Source: Glaciecola amylolytica
GTDB lineage: Bacteria; Bacteroidota; Bacteroidia; Flavobacteriales_D; Crocinitomicaceae
Reading direction: 5' to 3'
DNA: 64,000 nt
Assembly (NCBI GenBank): GCA_003856375.1
Contig: CP034120.1
Span: 4,542,343-4,606,342, forward strand
A program made the translations under genes and the position numbers. Shown one piece after another: positions 55,224-64,000 of the stretch. The notes beneath the pieces were generated by a model. It searched no databases. It saw only the letters and a program-made list of their open reading frames with translations, and was not told where the DNA came from. Within the stretch, counting starts at the first letter, position 1. Every line of letters starts with the position of its first letter.

Positions 55224-57512
55224 CTATTCCTCAACGTATACCCGGTGCATACGTCTCGATAACCCGGTCATTACTTCGTAAGGAATCGTTCCCATTGCTT
55301 TCGCAAAATCTTCCATTTTTTGATTCAGACCAATGATTTCTACCAGATCATTGATTTTTGCATCAACCGAACTGATGTCGACCATGATCATATCCATACA
55401 AACGCGGCCTACAACCGGACATTTGATTCCGTGAATGGAAACAGATCCTGCGCCATTGCTCAAACTGCGTCTGAAACCGTCTGCATAGCCAACCGGAACA
55501 ATTGCAATCGTCATGTCTTCTGTAGCTTCATATGTGCAGCCATATCCGATGAAATCACCTTTCGGAACGGATTTGATCTGCGAAATGGAACTGTACCACG
55601 AAACACCCGGTTGAAGAAATGCCTTCAGTTCTTTGTTTTCAGTATATCCGTACATGGAAATTCCCAGACGGATCATGTCGTAACTGTATTCCGGGTAGCG
55701 CAGTGAACCTTCTGAATTCAAAACATGCGCCGAAAATGAATCGGAAGTATGCTCTCTGAAATAGGAAACAATGGATTCGAACGCTTCCAGTTGTTTCTTC
55801 GTAAACTCACTGTGAACAGGATTGTCGGCATCTGCCAGATGGGAGTAAATCCCTTCAATTTTTACTTCCGGCTGAGAGTTGATAATCGCCAATACGCGCT
55901 CTTTGTCTTTCGGCGAAAATCCTAAACGGTGCATTCCCGTATCAAACTTCAGATGAATCGGATAATTTGAAATTTGTTTGTGAATGAGTGCCGTGATAAA
56001 TTCATCCAGTTGTTCGAAGGAATAAATAGCCGGTTCCAAACGGTATTCGATGATCAGATCACTGTGTTCCGGATCCGGGTTCATAACTACAACCGAAGAA
56101 GATAAGCCGATTCCCGCTTTGCGCAGTTCCACTCCTTCGTCCGCAAATGCGACTCCGAAATTCCGGATTCCGCTTTGCTGCAGAGAAGCGGCAACTTTAT
56201 CTGCTCCTGCTCCGTAAGAAGACGCTTTCACCATCGCCAGGATTTTTACTCCTTTCGGTAATCTGGACTGGTAAAAAGCAATATTGTGTTTGATTGCACT
56301 CAAGTTGATTTCCACAACTGTTCGGTGTTTCAATGCTTTTCCGCGTGCAACTTCGTGTTCGAATGCGCGGTCGCGGTGTGCTTTTACCAGAACGACGGAA
56401 TTGTGGAAGTTTTCCCACGGAATGGATTTTCCTTCGGGAATAAAATGAAACTCATCCGGATTGAAACTACTGATCAAACGCTCGATATCCAATCGTTCGT
56501 GAGCATGTTTTTCCGATAAACCGATCACGACGATTCGTTTTCTGTCGGAAGCCAATTGACGTTGATAAATCAAAGCTTCACTCAACGCGTCGATATCCAG
56601 ATTGTACGTGTCGTTGATAATCGTATTGCGATTGATTCCTTCAAAAACCTCCATGCGCAGGGCAAGTGTCGGAAGGGAATCGATGCGTTCCTGAATTTCT
56701 TTCGGGTCGAATTGCAGATAAGCCAGAAAAGTCTTCAAAACACCGAGCATACCGCTGTATCCTGCCGGAAAACGATGGTTTTCATAGGAAGCACACACCT
56801 GAAAATTTCCCGGAAGCCGGTTTTCCAGATCTGCAAATGTATGTGGAATAAATGCCTGTTTGCATTCGCGAAACAAGATCCATTTTTCCAGTAAGTGTTC
56901 TTCGTTATTTGAGAAATTTTCCCGGTGAGCCTTCCCGAATGCGGTAAAAATCCCGAAATCAGGAGCAATCATATCGCGAAGAATTTTCATTTCTCCGGGT
57001 TTGGAAATTCCTGCTTCGATAAATGCAATGGAAGCATTTTCGTGCATTTCCAAAAGAGAAAGTGCCACACCGATTTGAGAATTGAAACTTTTCGGACTTC
57101 GGACAACTTTGAATTTATCCGAAATACAATGAAAAATCCATTCCTTAAAAGTCGTTTTTCCGACACTTCCCGTAATTGCTACAACCGGATATGTAAACCG
57201 TTTCCGGTGATAAGTTGCCAATTGCTGTAAAGCTGTCAGAGCATCTTTCACCAAAAAATACAAAGCGTCGGATTGAAATTTAATCGAAGCATGTTCAGGA
57301 ACCACGAACAAACGAATTCCTTGTTGATAGGCCTGTTCGATAAATTCACTTCCGGAACGGGAATTTCCGCTCAATGCAAAAAAAAGCGCTCCTTTGGCTT
57401 GTTGAATTTTTCGGGAATCGAAGTAAACATGTGTGATTGATTCCGAATGTGAACCAACTGTTTTTGCCTGAAAAATTTCAGCACATGTTTCGATGGAATA
57501 ATTTAATCTCAA
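55224..57512 (-). CDS. murF-alr: Bifunctional UDP-N-acetylmuramoyl-tripeptide:D-Ala-D-Ala ligase / alanine racemase
   Basis: A 762-residue fusion for peptidoglycan precursor synthesis. The MurF half (1-385) has the P-loop GSVGKTT at 115-121 and the [14 protein letters not shown] and NDTYNLD blocks. The Alr half (about 390-762) has the PLP lysine Lys429 in [10 protein letters not shown], the substrate-binding [12 protein letters not shown] region, and the second catalytic Tyr in [12 protein letters not shown]. Fusion of the two is known in Bacteroidota, and it couples D-Ala formation to its use. The start overlaps the tdk stop by 4 bases, so the two genes form an operon with tdk first. Confidence 0.94.
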   Translation of the reverse strand: MRLNYSIETCAEIFQAKTVGSHSESITHVYFDSRKIQQAKGALFFALSGNSRSGSEFIEQAYQQGIRLFVVPEHASIKFQSDALYFLVKDALTALQQLATYHRKRFTYPVVAITGSVGKTTFKEWIFHCISDKFKVVRSPKSFNSQIGVALSLLEMHENASIAFIEAGISKPGEMKILRDMIAPDFGIFTAFGKAHRENFSNNEEHLLEKWILFRECKQAFIPHTFADLENRLPGNFQVCASYENHRFPAGYSGMLGVLKTFLAYLQFDPKEIQERIDSLPTLALRMEVFEGINRNTIINDTYNLDIDALSEALIYQRQLASDRKRIVVIGLSEKHAHERLDIERLISSFNPDEFHFIPEGKSIPWENFHNSVVLVKAHRDRAFEHEVARGKALKHRTVVEINLSAIKHNIAFYQSRLPKGVKILAMVKASSYGAGADKVAASLQQSGIRNFGVAFADEGVELRKAGIGLSSSVVVMNPDPEHSDLIIEYRLEPAIYSFEQLDEFITALIHKQISNYPIHLKFDTGMHRLGFSPKDKERVLAIINSQPEVKIEGIYSHLADADNPVHSEFTKKQLEAFESIVSYFREHTSDSFSAHVLNSEGSLRYPEYSYDMIRLGISMYGYTENKELKAFLQPGVSWYSSISQIKSVPKGDFIGYGCTYEATEDMTIAIVPVGYADGFRRSLSNGAGSVSIHGIKCPVVGRVCMDMIMVDISSVDAKINDLVEIIGLNQKMEDFAKAMGTIPYEVMTGLSRRMHRVYVEE

Positions 57513-58087
57513 TGCTCAATTTTATTGTAGCAACTCCGGCATAAAGGTTCGTACTTTTCAACGGCTCCAACCAGCACCTGACCTTCATCTTTCGTTGTTC
57601 GATGTGAGTATTGTGCTAAGTTACCACATGAAACGCAAATCGCATGCACTTTTGTGACATATTCTGCCATGCAGAGCAGATTCGGCATCGGCCCGAAAGG
57701 CTGCCCGAGATAATCCATGTCCAGACCCGCAATAATCACCCGCACTCCGTGTTTTGCCAGATCGCTGCAGATCACAGTCAACCCTTCATCAAAAAACTGA
57801 GCTTCATCAATAGCAACGACCCGTTCTTTTTTCCAATGCTTCAGAATTTCGGAAGAATCTTTCACCGGAATGGCTTCAAGAGAAGAACCTTTGTGGCTCA
57901 CCACTTGTTCTTCGTGATAGCGATCGTCGATAGCAGGTTTGAACAAAAGCAGTTTCTGTTGAGCAAATTCGACACGTTTCAGGCGACGGATCAATTCTTC
58001 CGTTTTTCCGGAAAACATCGAGCCGCAGATGACTTCAATCCAACCGTTTTGTCTCGCCTCAGAAGGGATTTGCTCTAAAAACATCAT
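57509..58087 (-). CDS. tdk: Thymidine kinase, type II
   Basis: A 192-residue enzyme phosphorylating thymidine. The P-loop GSMFSGKTE is at about 22-30, the DEAQFF block at about 93-98, and four Cys of the zinc lasso lie in [11 protein letters not shown] and CRSC near the C-terminus. Length is normal. It heads an operon with murF-alr, and its ATG pair (ATGATG) gives a start choice of 58087 or 58084. Confidence 0.95.
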   Translation of the reverse strand: MMFLEQIPSEARQNGWIEVICGSMFSGKTEELIRRLKRVEFAQQKLLLFKPAIDDRYHEEQVVSHKGSSLEAIPVKDSSEILKHWKKERVVAIDEAQFFDEGLTVICSDLAKHGVRVIIAGLDMDYLGQPFGPMPNLLCMAEYVTKVHAICVSCGNLAQYSHRTTKDEGQVLVGAVEKYEPLCRSCYNKIEH

Positions 58088-58255
58088 TTTTTAAGGTTAT
58101 CAACAATTCATTTTAGACAACTATTCAAGAATCGAAAAAAATTGTCTTTTCCGAATTGTAATTTTATACTGCAAAAATTGTTATTTCTCGGGTCTAAAAC
58201 CAGACGAAGTGTACAAGTTTTATCAAATGTTGAAAAATTCCGAAATACTGAAAAT

Positions 58256-59023
58256 ATGGAAATGCACGCATTAATCGAAGAAATTGCAGCGTTATTGGGG
58301 AAAATTAAGTCGGGAGAAGCGACTCTGGGCGAATTGGAAGCTTTTGCTGCAGCGACGAATCAATTGAACGAGCGAGCGATTGTTTTACGCTACAAGGCAT
58401 ACGAAACAAAAGTTTATGGCAATCCGGTTTCTGTTTCTGAGCAGGTTATTTCGGAAACCTTATTTGAAAAAGAAGAACCGGTTGTGGAACTGGAGGTCGA
58501 AGAAGTTCAGATCATTCCGGTAGCAGAGGAAGAACCTTCTTTTGATTTGTTCGGAATGAGTGAAGAGGAAGAAGAAGAAGATGAATTGGCTTTTGAATTG
58601 ATCGAGGAAGAAACGGAGGAAGAAGAGATTATTGAAATTCCGGAACCGGTAATTGTACAGGAAGTAAAGCCGGAACCGGTTGCAGAACCTGTTTTCGAAA
58701 AGCCAGTTGAAAACCTTGGAAGTTTACATCCGATTTACGGAAAATTGAATTCCAACGACGGAACTTTGGCTGCTCGTTTGATGACGGTTCGTTTGGAAAC
58801 ACTCAAAGGAGCTTTTGGATTTAATGAGCGTTTGCAAATCATTCAGGAGTTGTTTAACGGATCAAATGACGAATTCAATCACTTGATCGAACAGCTGGAA
58901 GGAATTCAGACAAAAGAAGCGGCAAGATCTTTGGTGAGCAGTTATGCAACAAAACATCATTGGGATGTTGACAGCCAGCTGGCAATCGAACTGATTCAAA
59001 AAGTAGAACGTAAATATGCATAA
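58256..59023 (+). CDS. Acidic cytoplasmic protein of unknown function
   Basis: The ATG at 58256 gives 255 residues; the longer frame from 58142 starts in an A/T-rich intergenic region and has a basic lead unlike the rest. The N-terminal 60 residues are helical (EMHALIEEIAALLGKIKSGEATL), the middle (about 65-165) is extremely rich in Glu and Val/Pro, and the C-terminal 90 residues form an alpha-helical domain ending in ELIQKVERKYA. It resembles an adapter or chaperone-like protein, but I do not recognise it. It overlaps the M28 peptidase gene by 8 bases, so the two are co-translated. Confidence 0.7.
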   Translation: MEMHALIEEIAALLGKIKSGEATLGELEAFAAATNQLNERAIVLRYKAYETKVYGNPVSVSEQVISETLFEKEEPVVELEVEEVQIIPVAEEEPSFDLFGMSEEEEEEDELAFELIEEETEEEEIIEIPEPVIVQEVKPEPVAEPVFEKPVENLGSLHPIYGKLNSNDGTLAARLMTVRLETLKGAFGFNERLQIIQELFNGSNDEFNHLIEQLEGIQTKEAARSLVSSYATKHHWDVDSQLAIELIQKVERKYA

Positions 59024-60302
59024 GCAACTTCTTTCCTTACTACTATTTCTTCCGCTGCTTGGTTTTGCTCAGGTGGAACAAGGCCGTTTAACGGCTCAAA
59101 AACTGTGTTCTCCGGAATTTCATGGCCGTGGCTACGTCAATGGTGGTGATTCTATTGCAGCCGAGTTTATTGCAGCAGAATTCAAAAAAATGGGATGTCA
59201 ATTCTTTAAGAATTCCCCCTTTCAGCCATTCCAGTTTAAAGTAAATACCTTTTCGAACAGAATGATCTGCTCCATTAACGGAAAGCAGTTAATTCCCGGA
59301 AAAGATTTTGTCGTAGATCCTTCCTGCCCGATGTATTATGCAGACAGCTTGAAAGTGTATAAAGTTCTGACGGAAGATTTGTTCAACGGAAAGAAACTAA
59401 AGAACAAGATCAGTCAGGGGGCAATGAATCGCTCGAAAACTTCGGTTGGTTTTGCTTTTCAGTTTGATTTATGGAAAGGAGACACCTTGAAAATAGCAAA
59501 GGAATTGGCTAAGACTCTCGGAGTTTCCATGCCGATTATTGAAATTTTTGACACGAAATTTACGTGGAGCGTCAGCCAGGAACAAAGTCGTTTTCCACTA
59601 TTGCAGGTACAATCAAGTGCTTTCGACTGTTCGGAAGACGAATGGAATTTTCAGATCAAGGTCGACGCAAAAACGATCAATCACACGGCAAGAAATGTCA
59701 TTGCTTACGTTCCGGCCAGGAAGAAATCGAAAAAATACTTTGTTTTCAGCGCACACTACGATCATTTGGGACAAATGGGGCAGGAAGCGTATTTCCCGGG
59801 TGGAAATGACAATGCGTCCGGAACAGCTCTTTTGTTGGAAATGGCGCGTTATTATGTCAAGAACCCTTCCAACGTAAACGTGGTGTTTATTGCATTTGCG
59901 GGTGAAGAAGTTGGCTTGCTGGGAAGTAAATACTATACTGAAAACCCGATTTTCCCGCTTCAAAGCATTCAATTTCTCTTCAACCTGGATATCATGGGAA
60001 GCGGAGAAGAAGGAGCAACTGTTGTCAATGCAACCTTGTTTCCGGAGCAGTTCGAAGTCTTGAAATCCATCAACGAAAAACAGCAGTTTTTACCTAAAAT
60101 CGGATCAAGAGGAGCCGCTGCAAATTCGGATCATTATTTCTTCACGCAAAAAGGAGTTCCGGCATTTTTCATGTACACCATGGGACCAAACAAGCATTAC
60201 CACGATGTGTATGACACTTTTGAAGAACTGAGCTTTAACAAGTTTAATGCGATTTATCAGCTTTTGATCGACTTCGAAAAAGTTGTTTCCTGGAAGCGGT
60301 AA
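59016..60302 (+). CDS. Exported M28 family metallopeptidase
   Basis: A 428-residue protein with signal peptide MHKQLLSLLLFLPLLGFAQ. The M28 zinc site is visible: SAHYDHLG (His and first Asp at about 246-249), GGNDNASG (bridging Asp near 264), FAGEEVGLLG (Glu pair near 298), LDIMGSG and the late HYHDVYDT His. An N-terminal protease-associated-like insert (about 75-200) lies before the catalytic domain. It is an aminopeptidase or carboxypeptidase by family; the substrate is unknown. No T9SS tail is seen, so a periplasmic location is likely. Confidence 0.85.
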   Translation: MHKQLLSLLLFLPLLGFAQVEQGRLTAQKLCSPEFHGRGYVNGGDSIAAEFIAAEFKKMGCQFFKNSPFQPFQFKVNTFSNRMICSINGKQLIPGKDFVVDPSCPMYYADSLKVYKVLTEDLFNGKKLKNKISQGAMNRSKTSVGFAFQFDLWKGDTLKIAKELAKTLGVSMPIIEIFDTKFTWSVSQEQSRFPLLQVQSSAFDCSEDEWNFQIKVDAKTINHTARNVIAYVPARKKSKKYFVFSAHYDHLGQMGQEAYFPGGNDNASGTALLLEMARYYVKNPSNVNVVFIAFAGEEVGLLGSKYYTENPIFPLQSIQFLFNLDIMGSGEEGATVVNATLFPEQFEVLKSINEKQQFLPKIGSRGAAANSDHYFFTQKGVPAFFMYTMGPNKHYHDVYDTFEELSFNKFNAIYQLLIDFEKVVSWKR

Positions 60303-60332
60303 AAGACATAAGACGGTCTCTCTTTTTTTCTC

Positions 60333-60426
60333 CCGCAAATACACAAATTAAATGGCTCGGCTACCGCGCTCGCATAGATACAATAAGCGCTACTGGTAGG
60401 AGCGCTAAAAATTTGCGCATTTGTGG
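60333..60426. repeat. MITE-like inverted-repeat element of about 94 bases
   Basis: CCGCAAATACACAAATT (60333-60349) pairs with AATTTGCGCATTTGTGG (60410-60426) in 14 of 17 positions. Inside, two AGCGCT palindromes (60386 and 60401) form a second hairpin. It looks like a palindromic intergenic element of the genome. Confidence 0.5.
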
Positions 60427-60554
60427 TAAATGATAAAATCACCTCAATTCAAGAACAAAACAGAGTCTTATATCTGCTTGTTTCAAGTCTTTTGTACAAA
60501 TTTCGTTAGACCTTTTACCTTCTTACAAGTACTTAAAAACAACCTTTTCGGGTA

Positions 60555-60585
60555 TTTCAGAAACTGTTTCTGCACCCTACATTTG
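60555..60585 (+). promoter_or_regulatory. Promoter of the candidate RNA at 60592
   Basis: TTTC at 60555-60558 and TACATTTG at 60578-60585 are separated by 19 bases. The -7 box is an exact TAnnTTTG match; the -33 box differs by one base. Confidence 0.5.
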
Positions 60586-60591
60586 TTGTAT

Positions 60592-60798
60592 CAGAAAAAA
60601 ACAAAAATATCTGGTATTAGAGGATAAAACCATTTGCATCCGGGAGGTGTTGTTTCATAATAGGTTAGTTTTAGGTAAGTTAGTTTTCGTTACCTTCCGG
60701 AGTAGCTTGCTACTACAGCTACATAAAATAGGTACCCATAGTCGGTTAGATAAGCATAGGACAAGGATCGTTATTTCCCTTGTCCTATGCTTTTTTTG
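60592..60798 (+). ncRNA. Candidate structured non-coding RNA
   Basis: The segment has its own promoter and a terminator but no frame. A long stem pairs CCGGGAGGTGTTG (about 60637-60649) with CGTTACCTTCCGG (about 60691-60703) with G-U pairs and one mismatch; the loop contains two GTTAGTTTT repeats. A second hairpin (GTAGCT...AGCTAC, about 60706-60726) follows, then the terminator. Length and layout would suit a small regulatory RNA such as a 6S-type RNA, but I did not match it to a known family. Confidence 0.4.
60752..60798 (+). terminator. Strong terminator before the last gene
   Basis: AGCATAGGACAAGG and CCTTGTCCTATGCT form a perfect 14-base stem followed by seven T. There is no protein gene immediately upstream for it to serve, which supports a non-coding transcript. 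Confidence 0.85.
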
Positions 60799-60806
60799 TA
60801 GCTCTG

Positions 60807-60814
60807 TAATTTTG
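60807..60814 (+). promoter_or_regulatory. -7 box of the last gene
   Basis: TAATTTTG, an exact TAnnTTTG match, 23 bases before the ATG at 60838. No -33 TTG lies at the usual spacing. Confidence 0.5.
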
Positions 60815-60837
60815 AGTATCTTCACTCGCAACTATTT

Positions 60838-63800
60838 ATGAAAGAAATGCGGTTATTATTGACATTCTGTTTTTTTCTTTGCTTCAAAAACCTCTATTCT
60901 CAGGTTTATGGTAATGAAGAAAAAATAAAAAAGACGATTCAGACAAAAGCGGCAAACTGTGCACCGGCAAATAAAACTACTTTTTTGGAGTACAATAATG
61001 TTCGTGCAATGGTGCATACTGCCGGAAATCTTTGGCAGGTCCCGGGTCAAAATCTATCACAATACGAGATTCCCAAAAACTCGAAGATCATGTGCTTTTT
61101 TACATCAGCGCTTTGGTTGGGAGGCACGGATGTGAACGGTCAGCTGAAATTGGCGGCCTTGCGTTACCGGTCCGGACAGGATTATTGGACAGGACCATTG
61201 ACCAATATCAGCGCAGAAATTGATCCGAGCGAATGTTTGAAATACGACAATCATTTTACTTCAAGTAAAGATTTGGTGAAACAGTTTGATGCCTGGTACA
61301 ATGCAGGTATTTTGGATCAACAAAACGGAACAAGTTTACAGCAGAGCAATTTCCCGAATTACAAAATTCCTGATTTTATCAAAGACTGGCCGGCTCACGG
61401 AGATGTTTCGAAAGGGCAGGATTACAATCTGGCGCCGTTTTTTGACAGGGATGAAGACGGAAATTACGAATGGGAAGAAGGTGATTATCCGTGGTATGAT
61501 ATCAACGGAACCAAGGATTGTAAAACAGATCGAAGAGTTTCGCTTTACGGTGATTTCAATATGTGGTGGGTGATGAATGACAGAGGAAATATTCACACCG
61601 AATCCGGAGGAGAGCCGATCGGAATGGAAATCCGTGCGCAGGCTTTTGCTTTTGCTACCAACGATGAGGTGAATAACATGACGTTCTACAACTACGAGTT
61701 GATTAATCGCGGGACACAAACCTTATTCAACACGTATTTCGGAATTTTTGTGGATGGTGCGCTCGGAGATCCTTTTGATGATTATGTGGGATGTGATGTG
61801 AACCGTGGTTTGGGATATTTCTATAACGGAGACGCCATGGATGGCGATAACCAGGGATATTATGGTTACGGACTCAACCCGCCGGCAGCCGGAGTCGATT
61901 TCTTTGAAGGCCCTTATCAGGACAATGATTCATTGGATAACGCTTTTGGAATCGGGCCGGGAGAAGCATTGAACGGAATCGGATATGGTGATGGAATCGT
62001 AGACAACGAACGCTATGGAATGAGACGCTTTCTGTATTATGTCAATGCGGGAGGAGGTCTGAATCCAAATCAAACCGACCCGACAACCGCGGCAGATTAC
62101 TATTGTTTTTTGAGAGGAAGATGGAAAGATAATACGCCGTTTTATTACGGAGGAAACGGACATATTTCCGACCCGACGGTCAATCCGAATGTGCCTTGTG
62201 ATTTTATGTTTCCCGATGATACAGATCCGCTTGGATGGGGAACGGGCGGTGTTCCGCAACCGATCTGGACGGAGCAAACAGCCAATAATTTACCTTACGA
62301 CAGACGCTTCCTGCAATCTGCAGGTCCATTTATCCTGAAACCGGGTGCCGTAAACAACATTACAGTCGGAATGACCTGGGCAAGATCTGCCGGCGGAGAT
62401 CCTTTTCAATCTGTTCAATCATTGAAGTTGGCAGATGATAAAGCGCAGGCTTTGTTTGAAAATTGCTTCCGCGTGTTGGAAGGACCTCATGCTCCCGATT
62501 TAACCGGACAAGAGTTGAAGAACGAGTTGATCCTCTATTTGTCGAATAATTCGGCATCCAATAACCAGTATGAGGATTACAAAGAGTTTGATCCTTTTCT
62601 TGTTTCTTCAGACCCGAACGTAGATAAGCACTACCGTTTTCAGGGATATTTGATTTATCAGCTGAATAAATCCAATGTGAGTGCTTCGGATTTGGATGAT
62701 GCAACAAAGGCAAGATTGGTGGCACAGGTGGATGTGAAAGACGGTATAAAGCGTTTGGTAAATTTTGAATTTGATGAAAACCTGCAAGCTTCCTTTCCGA
62801 TTGAAAAAGTCAAAGGAGCGGATTTGGGGATCAAACATACGTTCAGAGTAACGGAAGATTTGTTTGCTACCGGCGACAGGCGTTTGGTGAACTTCAAACG
62901 CTATTACTACATGGCGATATCGTATGCTCATAATAACTTCAAAACTTATGATCCGACAGATCCGAGTGCATTGGATGGTCAGAAAAAACCGTTTTTAGGA
63001 AGCCGGAAGGCCGCGATTGGGGAAGTGAAGGTTCTGGAAATGATTCCTCATGATCCTGCGCCTGAAGCAATGGGAACGATGCATTTTGCTTCCTACGGGA
63101 TTACTCCACGTATCACCCGTTTGGATGGAACCGGAAACGGAGGTCGTGAATTGCAATTGACAACCGCATCAGAAAATGCGATTGTAGCAAACGGTTTCAA
63201 AGATGAGTTGGAATACGACTACAACGGGGGACCAATCAATGTAAAAGTGATCGATCCATTGAACGTTGTGGGAGGTTACTACGAATGTGAGTTCCGTGAC
63301 TATGTCGGATTATCCGGAGTTGGAACAACACCTGCAGATATCAAAGGAATCGACACAGCAAGCTGGGTTGTTTACCGTTATGATGCAAAAGATGGAAACC
63401 TATTGGATTCCGTGACTTCAGATGTAACAATCCGACAAGGAAATGAGCAGGTTGTACCGAAATGGGGAGTTTCCATCGAGATTTTCCAGGATAAGTACTA
63501 CTTCCCATCGGGAGTGAATCCGGCGGTTCACTTGTATGCAGATCCGTTGTCAGCGAGTTTGTCTTACTCAGATTCTACCAAGCAATGGTTAGACTTTGTG
63601 AAGGATGATGCTTCGTTAACACCGCGCAACTGGCTTCGAACAGGAACTTACAGTCCGGATAATGCAACGGAATGTACTCCATGGCAAGGAGCAGCTTATC
63701 TGAACCCATGTTGTTTCCCTGATGAGATCGGTCGTGATCCGAAAGAGAAATACAACAAATTACTTGGAGGAGGAATCGGACCGCACAAATTGACAGGATA

Positions 63801-64000
63801 CCAGTGTGATTTCATGCCGTTGGCTTACCCAAGCAACTACTCAGGTGTTGCGGTAGCTCGTTTGAATGCATCGATCAAGTATTTACCAAGTGTGGATATC
63901 GTGATTACTTCTGACAAGTCTAAATGGACACGTTGTGTGGTTGTTGAACTAGGTCGTGATGCAAACCTGAACCAAGGAGGCGGACAACCAGGAAGACTGC
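60838..64000 (+). CDS. Very large exported protein (3' partial)
   Basis: The frame is open from ATG 60838 to the end of the window, 1,054 codons, and has no stop. The start is a signal peptide (MRLLLTFCFFLCFKNLYSQ from the second Met). The mature part is Gly, Asp, Asn and aromatic-rich and beta-type, with blocks such as CFFTSALWLGGTDVNG, DRDEDGNYEWEEGDYP and YGDGIVDNERYGM. DEDGNY- and GDGIVDNE-like segments may bind calcium. No enzymatic motif is recognised. Proteins of this kind in Bacteroidota usually end with a T9SS tail, which would be outside the window. Its frame is unbroken over more than 3 kb, which is strong evidence for a real gene. Confidence 0.82.
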   Translation, partial: MKEMRLLLTFCFFLCFKNLYSQVYGNEEKIKKTIQTKAANCAPANKTTFLEYNNVRAMVHTAGNLWQVPGQNLSQYEIPKNSKIMCFFTSALWLGGTDVNGQLKLAALRYRSGQDYWTGPLTNISAEIDPSECLKYDNHFTSSKDLVKQFDAWYNAGILDQQNGTSLQQSNFPNYKIPDFIKDWPAHGDVSKGQDYNLAPFFDRDEDGNYEWEEGDYPWYDINGTKDCKTDRRVSLYGDFNMWWVMNDRGNIHTESGGEPIGMEIRAQAFAFATNDEVNNMTFYNYELINRGTQTLFNTYFGIFVDGALGDPFDDYVGCDVNRGLGYFYNGDAMDGDNQGYYGYGLNPPAAGVDFFEGPYQDNDSLDNAFGIGPGEALNGIGYGDGIVDNERYGMRRFLYYVNAGGGLNPNQTDPTTAADYYCFLRGRWKDNTPFYYGGNGHISDPTVNPNVPCDFMFPDDTDPLGWGTGGVPQPIWTEQTANNLPYDRRFLQSAGPFILKPGAVNNITVGMTWARSAGGDPFQSVQSLKLADDKAQALFENCFRVLEGPHAPDLTGQELKNELILYLSNNSASNNQYEDYKEFDPFLVSSDPNVDKHYRFQGYLIYQLNKSNVSASDLDDATKARLVAQVDVKDGIKRLVNFEFDENLQASFPIEKVKGADLGIKHTFRVTEDLFATGDRRLVNFKRYYYMAISYAHNNFKTYDPTDPSALDGQKKPFLGSRKAAIGEVKVLEMIPHDPAPEAMGTMHFASYGITPRITRLDGTGNGGRELQLTTASENAIVANGFKDELEYDYNGGPINVKVIDPLNVVGGYYECEFRDYVGLSGVGTTPADIKGIDTASWVVYRYDAKDGNLLDSVTSDVTIRQGNEQVVPKWGVSIEIFQDKYYFPSGVNPAVHLYADPLSASLSYSDSTKQWLDFVKDDASLTPRNWLRTGTYSPDNATECTPWQGAAYLNPCCFPDEIGRDPKEKYNKLLGGGIGPHKLTGYQCDFMPLAYPSNYSGVAVARLNASIKYLPSVDIVITSDKSKWTRCVVVELGRDANLNQGGGQPGRL

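Larger units (their letters stand above)
60303..60837. other. 535-base gap with a MITE-like hairpin and a candidate non-coding RNA
   Basis: The stretch between the M28 peptidase and the last gene contains no convincing protein frame. It holds an inverted-repeat element (60333-60426), a promoter-like pair and a structured segment ending in a strong terminator (60592-60798), and the promoter of the last gene. Bases 60427-60550 show nothing recognisable. Confidence 0.65.

Noticed and set aside
60592..60798. tRNA or tmRNA identity for the structured segment
   Set aside because: No T-loop GTTCRA motif, anticodon arm or CCA end is present.
60430..60841. Small plus-strand frames (60430-60627 and 60647-60841)
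   Set aside because: They cross the terminator and the promoters and have unusual composition for proteins; a structured RNA explains the region better.

Overview
The window is a gene-dense stretch (about 42% G+C by eye, not counted) from a Bacteroidota bacterium, most likely of the order Flavobacteriales and possibly near Fluviicola/Crocinitomicaceae. The evidence is an alternative complex III operon feeding an aa3 oxidase, a SprE/PorW subunit of the type IX secretion system (T9SS), at least seven secreted proteins with T9SS type A C-terminal tails, a MurF-alanine racemase fusion, an ATP synthase operon that stops at the gamma gene, near absence of Shine-Dalgarno sites, and promoters of the Bacteroidota form TTG-N17-21-TAnnTTTG. 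The genus is an inference.

Region 1 (1-11289) is one respiratory operon on the plus strand: actA (5' end outside the window), actB, actC, actD, actE, actF, coxB, coxA, closed by a strong terminator. It encodes a quinol-oxidising alternative complex III and the cytochrome oxidase that takes its electrons. Region 2 (11290-24900) holds a C10 peptidase and a self-cleaving S74-type tail protein, ruvB, a secreted unknown, queG, a DUF1800/DUF1501 pair, a DUF4412-like secreted protein, rseP, a small conserved-looking unknown and a secreted alpha/beta hydrolase. Region 3 (25000-35560) has a yebC-family gene, cvpA, sprE/porW and the ATP synthase genes atpZ, an atpI-like gene, atpB, E, F, H, A, G. The beta and epsilon genes are absent, and a textbook intrinsic terminator lies inside the operon between atpE and atpF.

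Region 4 (35600-38980) holds a small T9SS cargo protein, a 600-base gap with GC-rich hairpins, and a large flotillin-like protein with four tandem modules before its SPFH domain. Region 5 (39200-51030) is a run of exported enzymes: two related purple-acid-phosphatase-like proteins, a di-haem cytochrome c peroxidase between them, a very glycine-rich surface protein and a PhoD-type alkaline phosphatase. All but the peroxidase carry T9SS tails. It is the best candidate here for a surface phosphate-scavenging locus. Region 6 (51030-60302) has two secreted unknowns, an O6-methylguanine methyltransferase with an AraC-type helix-turn-helix, a tandem OmpA-like protein, murF-alr, tdk, an acidic unknown and an M28 peptidase. 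Region 7 (60303-64000) holds a MITE-like hairpin, a possible structured non-coding RNA of about 200 nt with its own promoter and terminator, and the first 1,054 codons of a very large exported protein that runs off the window.

No tRNA, rRNA, CRISPR array, phage or intact insertion sequence was seen. All family calls are from reading motifs; no database search was run.
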